A stretch of 64,000 bases of DNA from Prosthecobacter sp. (GTDB taxonomy: Bacteria; Verrucomicrobiota; Verrucomicrobiia; Verrucomicrobiales; Verrucomicrobiaceae): contig NZ_JAGRPF010000189.1 in NCBI RefSeq assembly GCF_020439865.1, positions 1 to 64,000 of the forward strand. Reading direction: 5' to 3'. Positions 45,624-54,749 of the stretch are shown piece by piece. The position numbers and the translations under genes were made by a program. The notes beneath the pieces are model-generated. The model saw nothing but the letters and a program-made list of their open reading frames with translations. It searched no databases and was not told the origin of the DNA. How positions within the stretch are numbered: the first letter of the stretch is position 1; each line of letters opens with the position of its first letter.

Positions 45624-46511
45624 ATGAAAATCATGCACTCCAATCATCATCCACGCTGGATGCCCACAGGTGCCCTGACATCTGTCCTCTCGTTGTTCCT
45701 GATACTGGCGACCCTTCCGCTGCAGGCTTCCGTCACCATCACTGACTCATTCACCAATGGCGGCGTGCATGCCGACGGCACGCCCTTGAACGGAGATTCC
45801 GTTGAGTTTTCCAGCAGCGGCAGCTACACCTGGACCGCAGGGTCAACTGGAGGCGGCGGCTACAACACCAGCGGAGGCGCCGTATACACAAACGCTACCG
45901 GTGCCAATCCTGGCCCGGGCGGGGATACAGTCACACGACTGGCCTGGGTGGACAGCCCGGTGCTGGGAAGCGAGCGGGCGGTGCTTTCCTTGGACGTGAC
46001 TCAAACCAACAACCCAAGCACGGTGTCCTGGTCGTCCATCAGCTTGTTTGACAATCCAGGCGCCACCTTTGATTCGGCGGAATGGAACACAGGAGTCGTC
46101 ACCCTGCGGTTGATGAACACGGGGGAGTACGAGGTGCGGGGCCTTCACTACGGTTTCAATTCCCAGGATCTGATTACCGCGGGTTCCCTAGCGCCCGGAT
46201 TTAACGTCGGCGGCTCCAACAACCTGCTGCTCGACTTTGACAACGCCACCAATCTGCTCAGCGCCTCCATCAATGGTGTGTCCGTTTTGTCGTCGGTAAA
46301 TCCCTTTGGTAGCGTTGCCAACCCTGGCAATGGCTCGTACGAGCCCAACATTACTGCTGCGGGCTTTCACATGTATGCAGGCGATGTTTATGGTTCATCC
46401 GCGGACAACTTCAGTCTCTTCATAACTGACGCCGTCCCGGAACCGGGGCGCGCCCTGCTTGCATGCCTGGGGCTTACCACGTGTGTGCTGCGACGCAGGC
46501 GGACGACTTGA
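45624..46511 (+). CDS. PEP-CTERM sorting-domain protein
   Basis: A 295-residue exported protein from ATG 45624 (an ATG three codons later is possible). Signal peptide with LTSVLSLFLILATLPLQA. The mature part is Gly/Ser/Asn/Thr-rich, low in Cys and probably a beta-sandwich. The C-terminus has the sorting signal AVPEPGRALLACLGLTTCVL followed by RRRR. It would be cut by an exosortase and placed at the cell surface or in extracellular matrix. Its function is unknown. It is convergent with the kinase gene, 21 bp away. Confidence 0.82.
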   Translation: MKIMHSNHHPRWMPTGALTSVLSLFLILATLPLQASVTITDSFTNGGVHADGTPLNGDSVEFSSSGSYTWTAGSTGGGGYNTSGGAVYTNATGANPGPGGDTVTRLAWVDSPVLGSERAVLSLDVTQTNNPSTVSWSSISLFDNPGATFDSAEWNTGVVTLRLMNTGEYEVRGLHYGFNSQDLITAGSLAPGFNVGGSNNLLLDFDNATNLLSASINGVSVLSSVNPFGSVANPGNGSYEPNITAAGFHMYAGDVYGSSADNFSLFITDAVPEPGRALLACLGLTTCVLRRRRTT

Positions 46512-46532
46512 TTCAGAGCAAGTACTGCCGTC

Positions 46533-49500
46533 CTAACGCCCGATCTTCAAATCAGGCCGCGCCTTCTTCGCAGCCTCGATCGCCGCGGGAGTGATGTTGG
46601 AGTTGTAGAAGAAGAACCTTTTCAAGTTTGGCATGGCCAGAATGGCCGGGAGGACCGCGTCAGTGACCTGGCAATCATAAAATGAAAGCGAGCGCAGCGA
46701 CTTCAACGCGGCCAGTTCCACCACCACCGAGTCATCTGCGGGACCACCGCCGAAACTAAGGCTCTGCAACGTCTGAATGCTGGCGAGGGCGCGTGCTCCC
46801 TGCAGGCCGGGTTGCCGCTCCAAATAGAGGTCGGTAAGCTTCAAAGGGGCGAGATGAGCCATGCCTGCATCCGTGATGGTTTTCCCTTTGATGTAAAGCC
46901 TTCGCAACATCGGGAGCGCAGCTTTCGCCAGATCACGCAGCCCCTCGTCGGTTATGTTGCAGGGAGGATTGCCTCCACCACCGCCGCAGGACAGTTCCTC
47001 CAGTTCCACGCAGCCTGCCAGCACATCCAAACCCGCCCCTGTAAAGTCAGCAGCCGACACATTGAGCTCCCGCAACTTCTTCAACCCTGCCAGATGCGGC
47101 AGGCACGCGCTGGTGATCTTGGTGCTACTCAGGTTGAGCACTTCCAGCTTCGTCAGCTTTTGCAAAGCTTGAAGGGAATCATCCGTGACACTTGTGGCAC
47201 CCAAGTTCAGACGTGTCAGTTGCATTAGACCGGCCAAGTTCGCCAGACCCGGCCCCTGGACACCGCGGAGCCCCCCGAGGTCAAGATGCTCCAACGCCGA
47301 CATGCCTTTGATCGCAAGCAGACCTTCGTCAGTGACCGAACTGCCGCTCAACCCCAGATAGGTGAGCTTGGTGCAATCCGCAAATCCGAGGAGCGCCTTG
47401 CTGTCGCAGCCAGGATTCGAGCGCAGGTCCAGGCTGCGAAGGTTCTTGAGCCCCCCCAGCCGGGCCAGCGCCTCCGGGGTGAGCGATTTCATGCTGTTGA
47501 GGACAAGCGTCTCCAGGTTTTTGCACCGCAGAAGGTGATCCACACAGCTGGGCTGCAGACCGACATCCACGCATTCGATCTCCCGCAGACTGTCCGCGCT
47601 CGAAGCCAGGGCCGCCAGCCCGGAGCCGGTCACGTTCGGCAGACGATTGAGGAGCAAAACCTCCACGTCGCGCAGTCCGTTGAAGCGCGTGAGGTCATCG
47701 TCCGTGATGGCCGCGCCTGCTTTCGGCTGTGGGTTCAGAATGATCCGCTGGATGATGAAACGCCCGGATGGCAGGTTCTTCGTGTCTCTGTTGACTTCTC
47801 CGACGCCTTTCACGCTGACCGAGCCCCCGACGGAAATCAACCACTCGGCCGTTTTGCGCCAGGAACTGGACGATTCCACTGGTACGGCCGCTGCGGAAGC
47901 AGTTGTTGTTGTGCCAGGAGTGACTGGCGCAGCGCTCGCTGTGGCCGCAGAAACGACCACCAGCTCCGAACGCCGTTTCACCAAATCATCCCAAACCGTT
48001 TTCACCCGCAGGGCATCGTCTATCTTGTTATGCTTCGTCAGCTCGACCTGAAACGCGCCGAGAGTCCGGTCGTACGCATCAAACAAAGGCGCGGCTGCAT
48101 CACCACGCTGTCTCGCGTAGCCTGCCTCCGCCCCACGCCAGGTAGCCCGCAGTTTTTTCAGGGCCTCCGGCAATGAATCGAGATCCTCCGGTGGCAAACC
48201 TTTTCCATCGGCGATGCGCTGCTTCTCCCCACGCAGGATCACCGCGTCTTCCAGTTTTCCCGCCTTCGTCGCGGCGGCCAGTTCTCGATCCAGTGCAGCG
48301 ACATAGCCGGTGTTGAGCTTTGCGACCTGTGCCTTGTAAGCCGCGCCTGCATCGCGCTCAACGGCCGCCTGAAATTTGGATTCCAGATCAGCGAGTTTGA
48401 GAGATACGGGGTCATTGGCCACCGGCGCAACGGATGCCGGAGGCATGCTGGCGGGTGGTGCTGAAGTCGGCGTGGCCACAGCCGGAACCACCGGAGCATC
48501 TTTGGAGGCAAGCGAACGGACGACCAGATTCCGGTAGGCCACCTCACCAGCATTCGCCTGAAGCACCAGACGGCCGGAGCGACGTTTGAAGTCAGGCTTC
48601 ACCGGCAGCTTCGCTTTTGCAAAAGCATTGGCGAATCCGGGGCTGTCCACGTCGTAGCTGCAAACACGCTGGCCGTTGATCCAGTGCTCGCGTTTCGAAC
48701 CGTTGACGACAAGCTTGGCGGTGTTCCAGTCATTCAACTTCGTCAGTTCCTTCGAAGCTCCCTGAATGCCATACAATCCCCCTGACCAGGTGGAACCGGA
48801 GTTTGCCTTGTCGGCGAGCTGCATTTCCGGCGCCTCGAGTTCGTTCGTGCCTCCCACATGGAAAAACAGTCCGCCGTTGCCCCGCGGACCCACAAGCCAC
48901 TCCAATTCCACCTCCATGTCCCCGCTGAACTCTTCTGGAGACCAAAGGGTCGTGCGCTGCGTCGTGCGTGCCTCGGCAGCGCTGAAGGTCCACGACTTGT
49001 CCGCTGTGGCTCCACCGGGACCTGTCCAACGCGCCCACGAACCATCCGCAGCTACAGCAGGCCGGCCCCCGGCTTCCCGCAGCACCTTTGCCTCGCCATC
49101 GAACACCCGCAGCGTCCACTGCTGCACAGCATACTTGTCCTGCTTCACAAAAACCGAGGTCACCGGCTGCTTCGGAAATGCGGGGTGCTCCTCCCCTGTT
49201 TTTCCGAGTGATTCGATGTCGCCGGTCCAATCAACGAGCGGGTTGCCTTTCACATCCAGCCGTTGAATGAGAATACGATCCGCGGCTCCAGGCTGATGGA
49301 TGACGCGAATGGAAACATGAACCTCACCGTCCGCGCTTCCCCACCACGCGCCGCCATCCTTCTCATTGAGCACTTTGCGTCCCGGCGCATTGAGAACAAC
49401 AGGCAGAATGCGCGACTTCCCCAGCGGAATATCCACATGAATTCGGTCATTGCCGCTGTGCTTTTTCGCTTTGAATTCGATCTCGTAGTCCGTGCAGTCG

Positions 49501-50867
49501 ATCGCCACGGGTGCAGCGAGTTTTCCTGCTTTGCCATCAGGCTGGTACACCAGTTCTCCCCCTTCCCGCTTCCATTCGTTCTTGGCGATCATCCCCACAA
49601 CCGGCACGCGATCCATCTCAGGATCGGTGAGGGCGAGAAGGTCGAGCGTTTGTTTCGCTGCGCGTTTTGGCAGAGGCGGCAGTGAAGAAGCAATGGTGGG
49701 CGACGACGTCGGACCAGTCTTCGGGACAGGCTTGGGGGAAGCTACAGGCTTGGACGCTGTGGGGGCCGTCGCCTTCTTGGCCTGAGGCGACGGCTTCATC
49801 AAGACATAACCTCCGATCGCCATGACCGCGGCGGCTCCCAGGCCGATGACCAGGCCCTTGCCGGACTTTCTCGGAGCGGACGACGGAGTCTGCGGTTCTT
49901 CTACAGGTTTCTGCACCTGGCGTTGAGGCGCGCCTTGAACGGGCTTCTGCGCTGTATGCGTGGGGGACACGGGCGTTTGCTGAGCCATGGCCGCGCGAGG
50001 CGTCGTCAGGATGGTGTCCAGATCCCTGCGGAGATCCATCGCACTCTGATAGCGCGTCTCCCGGTCTGTCTGCATCGCCTTGCCAATGATCGCATCAAAA
50101 CGCGGATCTGTTCCCAGCTTCACCCCCGGCATAGTCCACATCCCACGCGGAATCTCGCCGGTGAGCATCTGGTAAAGCATCACGCCAATGGCATACAAGT
50201 CGGCCCGTCCGTCCAGTGGGATGCCGGGAATGAGTGCCTCAGGCGCCACAAAGTCCGGCGTGCCCATCGCCATGTTGGTTTTCGTCAGACCGCTCTGGTT
50301 CGGGTCATTGGCCTTCGCGAGTCCAAAGTCGGCCACCTTCACCGCGCCCTCCATGTTGATGAGGATATTCGCCGGTTTGATGTCGCGATGAATCACCCCA
50401 TGGTTATGCGCATAAGCGAGTGCATCACAGACATGCGCCGTGATGGACAGCGCGTAGTTCTCCGGCAGCCTGCCCTGCGCAGCGATCATCTTGGACACAT
50501 CCGTGCCGTCGATGAACTCCATGACGATGTAGAGCAGCCCCGTGTTCGTCTCGCCGAAGTCATACACGTTGACGATGCTCGGATGGTTCATCTTCGCCAT
50601 CGTGCGAGCCTCGTTCTTGAAGCGTTCGGCGAACTGCGCGTCCGTGTCATCGATCAGGTCACCCGGCAACACCTTGATGGCCACGGGGCGGTCCAATGTG
50701 ATCTGCACCGCCTTGTAAACCGCGCCCATGCCGCCACGGCCGAGGAGCGAGACAAACTGATACTGCGGCAGCATCGCCTGCATGTCTTCCAGGGAAGGAG
50801 GCTGCCAGCCTGTGGAAGGCTTGGAGCCCGATCCCGGGCGCGGGGAGGATGAAGGGACTTCAGACAT
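46533..50867 (-). CDS. Ser/Thr protein kinase with DUF1080-like and LRR domains
   Basis: A 1444-residue membrane kinase. Kinase domain ~36-300: GRGGMGAVY loop, Lys65 (VAIK), HRD 160-162, DFG 180-182. A single transmembrane helix (GLVIGLGAAAVMAIGGYVL) lies near residue 340. Outside are a beta-rich region (~400-600), a DUF1080/3-keto-disaccharide-hydrolase-like domain (~620-800, NGGLFFHVGG, INGQRVCSYD), a helical segment (~830-960) and about a dozen leucine-rich repeats (~1090-1440, e.g. LTRLNLGATSVTDDSLQALQ). The layout suggests a receptor linking glycan or protein binding outside to phosphorylation inside. Confidence 0.9.
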   Translation of the reverse strand: MSEVPSSSPRPGSGSKPSTGWQPPSLEDMQAMLPQYQFVSLLGRGGMGAVYKAVQITLDRPVAIKVLPGDLIDDTDAQFAERFKNEARTMAKMNHPSIVNVYDFGETNTGLLYIVMEFIDGTDVSKMIAAQGRLPENYALSITAHVCDALAYAHNHGVIHRDIKPANILINMEGAVKVADFGLAKANDPNQSGLTKTNMAMGTPDFVAPEALIPGIPLDGRADLYAIGVMLYQMLTGEIPRGMWTMPGVKLGTDPRFDAIIGKAMQTDRETRYQSAMDLRRDLDTILTTPRAAMAQQTPVSPTHTAQKPVQGAPQRQVQKPVEEPQTPSSAPRKSGKGLVIGLGAAAVMAIGGYVLMKPSPQAKKATAPTASKPVASPKPVPKTGPTSSPTIASSLPPLPKRAAKQTLDLLALTDPEMDRVPVVGMIAKNEWKREGGELVYQPDGKAGKLAAPVAIDCTDYEIEFKAKKHSGNDRIHVDIPLGKSRILPVVLNAPGRKVLNEKDGGAWWGSADGEVHVSIRVIHQPGAADRILIQRLDVKGNPLVDWTGDIESLGKTGEEHPAFPKQPVTSVFVKQDKYAVQQWTLRVFDGEAKVLREAGGRPAVAADGSWARWTGPGGATADKSWTFSAAEARTTQRTTLWSPEEFSGDMEVELEWLVGPRGNGGLFFHVGGTNELEAPEMQLADKANSGSTWSGGLYGIQGASKELTKLNDWNTAKLVVNGSKREHWINGQRVCSYDVDSPGFANAFAKAKLPVKPDFKRRSGRLVLQANAGEVAYRNLVVRSLASKDAPVVPAVATPTSAPPASMPPASVAPVANDPVSLKLADLESKFQAAVERDAGAAYKAQVAKLNTGYVAALDRELAAATKAGKLEDAVILRGEKQRIADGKGLPPEDLDSLPEALKKLRATWRGAEAGYARQRGDAAAPLFDAYDRTLGAFQVELTKHNKIDDALRVKTVWDDLVKRRSELVVVSAATASAAPVTPGTTTTASAAAVPVESSSSWRKTAEWLISVGGSVSVKGVGEVNRDTKNLPSGRFIIQRIILNPQPKAGAAITDDDLTRFNGLRDVEVLLLNRLPNVTGSGLAALASSADSLREIECVDVGLQPSCVDHLLRCKNLETLVLNSMKSLTPEALARLGGLKNLRSLDLRSNPGCDSKALLGFADCTKLTYLGLSGSSVTDEGLLAIKGMSALEHLDLGGLRGVQGPGLANLAGLMQLTRLNLGATSVTDDSLQALQKLTKLEVLNLSSTKITSACLPHLAGLKKLRELNVSAADFTGAGLDVLAGCVELEELSCGGGGGNPPCNITDEGLRDLAKAALPMLRRLYIKGKTITDAGMAHLAPLKLTDLYLERQPGLQGARALASIQTLQSLSFGGGPADDSVVVELAALKSLRSLSFYDCQVTDAVLPAILAMPNLKRFFFYNSNITPAAIEAAKKARPDLKIGR

Positions 50868-50974
50868 GACTGCAAACGTCCAAACTGATCGCGGGAATTA
50901 GAGTAGCGCTCGTTCCATGCCCGAGGCGAGAAATTTTTAAGCCTGTCCCTAACAATGCAAACTGAGAGCCCTAT

Positions 50975-51003
50975 TTGACAATCCCCCCCCAACATCCATC
51001 CTT
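50975..51003 (+). promoter_or_regulatory. Possible tRNA-Gly promoter
   Basis: A perfect -35 TTGACA (50975-50980) lies about 40 bp before the tRNA. Near the expected -10 position only CATCCT/ATCCTT is seen, so support is partial. An eight-C run lies in the spacer. Confidence 0.3.
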
Positions 51004-51015
51004 CAGCCCGCTTTC

Positions 51016-51089
51016 GCGGGTGTAGTTCAATGGTAGAACACGAGCTTCCCAAGCTTGATACGTGGGTTCGATTCCCATCACCCGCTCCA
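51016..51089 (+). tRNA. tRNA-Gly (anticodon CCC), CCA encoded
   Basis: All four arms fold. The acceptor stem is 7 bp (GCGGGTG with CACCCGC), the D stem GTTC/GAAC, the anticodon stem CGAGC/GCTTG with loop TTCCCAA (anticodon CCC, reading GGG), and the T stem GTGGG/CCCAT with loop TTCGATT. The discriminator T and CCA (51087-51089) are encoded. It lies between the kinase gene and the glycan-degradation block, whose nearest stop is 5 bp past the CCA. Confidence 0.95.
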
Positions 51090-51094
51090 CTCCT

Positions 51095-54000
51095 TCAACG
51101 CAGGAGTTCAAACCGTTGGCGCAAGCTTTCGCCGCCCTCATCCAACTTGGCGTCGTAGCCGGTAAACTCACCCTTCGTACCAAAATACTGCGCTGCCGGC
51201 ATGGCGGGATGATCCGCGGCCGCCTCAAGATCGTTGAAGAAGGTCACGAAGTGTCTGTTCGTCACCAGAGTGCGCACGAGCAGATCAGGATCGAGCTTCC
51301 CGGGAGTGGTTTGGTGCTTCTTGGCAAGCGCTGCGGCAAAACCCGCTGCCTCACCCGTCTGCATCCAGACAGGTTCGAGACGCACCGCCCCCCAGGCGAC
51401 ATGCGTGGCACTGAGACACACGGGAACAATCAGGTTGTCGATGTCCTTCGGCAGCAGACATCGCCAGGGGATCTGCGCGGGGCGTGATTCCTCGGTGAGG
51501 ATGAGTTTGCCGTCATAGTCGTAGCCGGGACGACGATCCGTCTTGCAATCGTGCGAATCCATCGACCAGTCGGTGAAGGCAATGCTGTCTGCATGGACCG
51601 GCGGGCGTGTCTGGCCGGGGGCGGGCATGTTGTCGTGCTCGGTGAAGACGTAGCGGCCCACGATGCGTCGCGCCTCACGGACATACATCTCGTAGGGCAG
51701 GTTGTGATTGTCGGGGAACTCGTCCAGCGGCAGGCCGATGCGCCGAAAATCAGCGCGTTTCGCCTCGGACACCGATTCGTCGTTCTGCAGGAAATACATC
51801 AGGCCGAGCGCGAAATTTGTGTGTCGCGCGACGATCTTCTCGCGCTCCGGCCACGTCGCCTCGGGATACGCGTGGTTCTCGCCCGGCAGGATGGCGCTGT
51901 TGAAACTGCTCTTGCCGTTCATCGCGCCCGCGCCCATGCCCTTGCGATTGTAGTTCACATACTCGTCGCGGTTGTAGCCAGGTGGCTGAGCCGGAAGGCG
52001 GATGTTTCCCAGCTCATTGCTGAGGCAAAAGCGATGATTGTAGGCCTGAATCGCACCGTCGGCGGTAAAGGGGCTCGTCGGATCGATACTACCCTGAACG
52101 TGCGCGTAAGTGTGCAGGTTGAGCTTACCCTCCAGCACGTCCTTCGGTCCCTTCTTCGACTCGATGTTGGTGAACAACTTGCCCGCATGCGGCTCGCCGA
52201 ACTCTTCGCGGCTCTCGCGTCCGACACGATACGGCACCTTCGCCAGCGCGGCGAGATCGCCTTCATACGTGGCATCGACATAAGTGCAGCCGTTCACGGT
52301 GATGTCCTTCGTCGTTCCGTATTCGCGCAATGTCATCGCTTTGAGCAACACGCCCTCCCGTTTCACCTCCACCGGATAGTGCGACAGTAGCGTCGTGACG
52401 TTCTTCTCCGCTGAAACGAGCTTGTTGAACAGATGCTCGGCCACCGACGGCTCGAAACGGCTCATCGGGTAATGCGTCTGCGTGTAACGTGCCTGCGAAT
52501 GCTGCTTGGAGTCTTCGCCATAAGTCTCACGGTAGTAGTCCCCGATCATCTTCGCGTATTCATTAAAGACCGGTGATCGCGGCCCGCCGTAGAGCGCATC
52601 CCATTGCATCAGCCCGTTCGTCAGCATGCCGCCGATGTGCCGATTGTGCTGCACCAGCAGCACGCTCAGCCCTTCACGCGCAGCGCGCACCGCACAGGAG
52701 ATTCCTCCCGGCGTGCCGCCGATTACCACGACGTCAAAGCTCTTCCCATCCACCTCCGCGGCCGTGCTGGAACGCACCGGTTGCACCTTCAGCCTCGCAC
52801 GCGACTTCGGCGCCGCTTTTGCCGACGAAAGCCCCTTCCACATGCCCAGCAAAGCTTCGCCGCGCGTGCGCTCCATCGGCTTCGAACCCGCCAGTTCCGC
52901 CTGACCCACCTCTTTGACGAGTTCCATCGGCTTCAGCGTTCCATCGCGCAGCGCATTCAATCCGCGCCCCCACACAGCACGAACGCTTTCCGTCAGCGGC
53001 TCGTCCAAGCGTGCATTGTAGTCGGCAAAGAAACCCTTGGTGGCAAAATACTGTGCCGCAGCGACACGCGCATCATCCGACGACACATCCACGTCGTTGA
53101 AAAAGCTCAGCATCACATGGCTCGCAGCCAGTTTGCGCAGCAGCAGATCTGGATCGATCTGCGCGGGCGCGATTTGATTCTGCACCGCGAGCACCGCCGC
53201 ATGCCCGGCGGATTCGCACAGGTTCATCCATGTCGGCTCCAGTCGGATCGTGCCCCACGCAACATGAGTCGAGGACAAGCACACCGGCACGAGCAGATTG
53301 TCCACGCCCTCCGGCAGAATCGACCGATACGGCACCTGTCCGGGGAAGGTCTCGACATCGAGCATCATCTTCCCCTCTTCCAACGCGCCGGGAATGTGAC
53401 GCGGCGTGCAGGCGTGCGTGTCGAGATACCACTCTGTCGCACCGATGCTGTCCTCATGAACCGGCGCACGTTCAAGTCCCTCAGCCAGCGTCGCGTCACG
53501 TTCGGTGAAGACGTAGCGTCCTTTGATGCGCCGCGCTTCGCGCACATAGAACTCGTAGGGCCGGTGACCGTTGTCACCAAACTCGTCCTTCGCCAGACCA
53601 AACTCGCGCCACGATTTCTGCCGCGCTGGCTCCACCGACGAATCGTTCTGCAAAAAGTACAGCAGCGCCATCGTCGCATCCCAATGCGCGTCCATGATCT
53701 TCTGCCGCTCAGTCCAATCGGCCTCGACGTAGGCTGAGTGGATGCCGACGAGTTGCGGACGATTCCATCCACGCTTCGCATTGGGAATCGGCGATACAAT
53801 GGAGCCGTGCTCAAGCATCTTCAGCTTCTCAGGATCGTAGTTCGTCGGCTTCTCCACCGGCATTCGATTCTCCGGATCGGAGCTGAGGATCGTGCGGTAA
53901 TTGAAGGCCTGCACACTCCCATCCGCCTCGCCCGTGCTCTCCGGCTGCTTGATCCGCTGAAAGCCGCTGAACTTCCGCAAATTGAGCCGGTGATGCAGCT

Positions 54001-54685
54001 CCGCCAAACGCGCCAATTCCGGTGCCTCAGCCGCCTTCACCGGTGACATGTAAATCACGCCTGCGTGAGGCTCATTGAACTCACTCCGCGCCTCACGTCC
54101 CAGCCGACACGGCACCTTCGCCATCGCCGCGAGATCCCCTTCGTAGCTGCAATCGGCGAAGACCTTCGCCTGCACCTCGATGGCTTCCACATTGCCCCAC
54201 AGACTCATGAAGCTCGCCGACTGAATCAAAGCCCCCGCACGCTCGACCGATGACGGCACACGATTCTTGATCACTCGAATGCGCTTCTCCTTCGCCACCA
54301 GCTCCGTGAGAATCTTCTCCGCCACCTTCGGCTCGAACTTCCCGTTCGTGTGCCCGCTCTTGCCCGGTAGCGCATCGCGATACTGGCGGGAGTCCTCGCC
54401 ATAGGTCGTGCGATAGTGATCAAAGATCACCTGCCGGACCTCATCGTAAATCGGCGCCCGTTTCCCCTCCCACAACGTGTCCCACACGCCGAGCCCGCTG
54501 GAGAGGATGCCACCGAGGTGATCATTGTGATTCACCAGTACCACATTCAAACCCTCCCGGGCCGCCCGAACCGCCATCGCGATGCCACCCGGTGTGGCTT
54601 CGTAGATGCAAAGATCGGCCTGGATCGTTTCCGCACGAGCCAACGAGGCAAGAAGCAGCAGTAAGGAGATGAAGAGCGATTTCAT
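51095..54685 (-). CDS. Secreted tandem FAD-dependent oxidoreductase
   Basis: A 1196-residue exported protein made of two similar FAD_oxidored (PF12831-like) halves of ~580 residues. Signal peptide MKSLFISLLLLLASLARA from ATG 54685. Half 1 starts at ADLCIYEATPGGIAMAVRAA, half 2 at VVVIGGTPGGISCAVRAARE. Each half repeats PYEFYVREARRIKGRYVFTE-like and VPVCLSSTHVAWGTIRLEP-like blocks. In half 1 the first GxGxxG glycine is replaced (YEATPGG), so its FAD binding may be weakened. Likely periplasmic oxidation of sugars (inference from the neighbouring glycan enzymes). Confidence 0.88.
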   Translation of the reverse strand: MKSLFISLLLLLASLARAETIQADLCIYEATPGGIAMAVRAAREGLNVVLVNHNDHLGGILSSGLGVWDTLWEGKRAPIYDEVRQVIFDHYRTTYGEDSRQYRDALPGKSGHTNGKFEPKVAEKILTELVAKEKRIRVIKNRVPSSVERAGALIQSASFMSLWGNVEAIEVQAKVFADCSYEGDLAAMAKVPCRLGREARSEFNEPHAGVIYMSPVKAAEAPELARLAELHHRLNLRKFSGFQRIKQPESTGEADGSVQAFNYRTILSSDPENRMPVEKPTNYDPEKLKMLEHGSIVSPIPNAKRGWNRPQLVGIHSAYVEADWTERQKIMDAHWDATMALLYFLQNDSSVEPARQKSWREFGLAKDEFGDNGHRPYEFYVREARRIKGRYVFTERDATLAEGLERAPVHEDSIGATEWYLDTHACTPRHIPGALEEGKMMLDVETFPGQVPYRSILPEGVDNLLVPVCLSSTHVAWGTIRLEPTWMNLCESAGHAAVLAVQNQIAPAQIDPDLLLRKLAASHVMLSFFNDVDVSSDDARVAAAQYFATKGFFADYNARLDEPLTESVRAVWGRGLNALRDGTLKPMELVKEVGQAELAGSKPMERTRGEALLGMWKGLSSAKAAPKSRARLKVQPVRSSTAAEVDGKSFDVVVIGGTPGGISCAVRAAREGLSVLLVQHNRHIGGMLTNGLMQWDALYGGPRSPVFNEYAKMIGDYYRETYGEDSKQHSQARYTQTHYPMSRFEPSVAEHLFNKLVSAEKNVTTLLSHYPVEVKREGVLLKAMTLREYGTTKDITVNGCTYVDATYEGDLAALAKVPYRVGRESREEFGEPHAGKLFTNIESKKGPKDVLEGKLNLHTYAHVQGSIDPTSPFTADGAIQAYNHRFCLSNELGNIRLPAQPPGYNRDEYVNYNRKGMGAGAMNGKSSFNSAILPGENHAYPEATWPEREKIVARHTNFALGLMYFLQNDESVSEAKRADFRRIGLPLDEFPDNHNLPYEMYVREARRIVGRYVFTEHDNMPAPGQTRPPVHADSIAFTDWSMDSHDCKTDRRPGYDYDGKLILTEESRPAQIPWRCLLPKDIDNLIVPVCLSATHVAWGAVRLEPVWMQTGEAAGFAAALAKKHQTTPGKLDPDLLVRTLVTNRHFVTFFNDLEAAADHPAMPAAQYFGTKGEFTGYDAKLDEGGESLRQRFELLR

Positions 54686-54693
54686 GATGGGTA

Positions 54694-54749
54694 GATTCGA
54701 TTGGCAATCGAATCGGTTCGGACGTTCGGCTTCGATTGCCAATCGAAGC
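54694..54749. repeat. Twin perfect hairpins in intercistronic gap
   Basis: Two adjacent palindromes: gattcgatt-ggc-aatcgaatc (54694-54714) and gcttcgatt-gcc-aatcgaagc (54729-54749). Both have 9-bp perfect stems and 3-nt loops, and the two loops are complementary. They fill the gap between the hydrolase stop and the FAD oxidoreductase start, touching the stop codon. They may be a REP-like element, an mRNA stabiliser or a partial terminator. Confidence 0.65.

Noticed and set aside
50983..50990. Run of eight C before tRNA-Gly
   Set aside because: A homopolymer in the promoter spacer; no gene is affected, so it may be chance or a sequencing-sensitive site.
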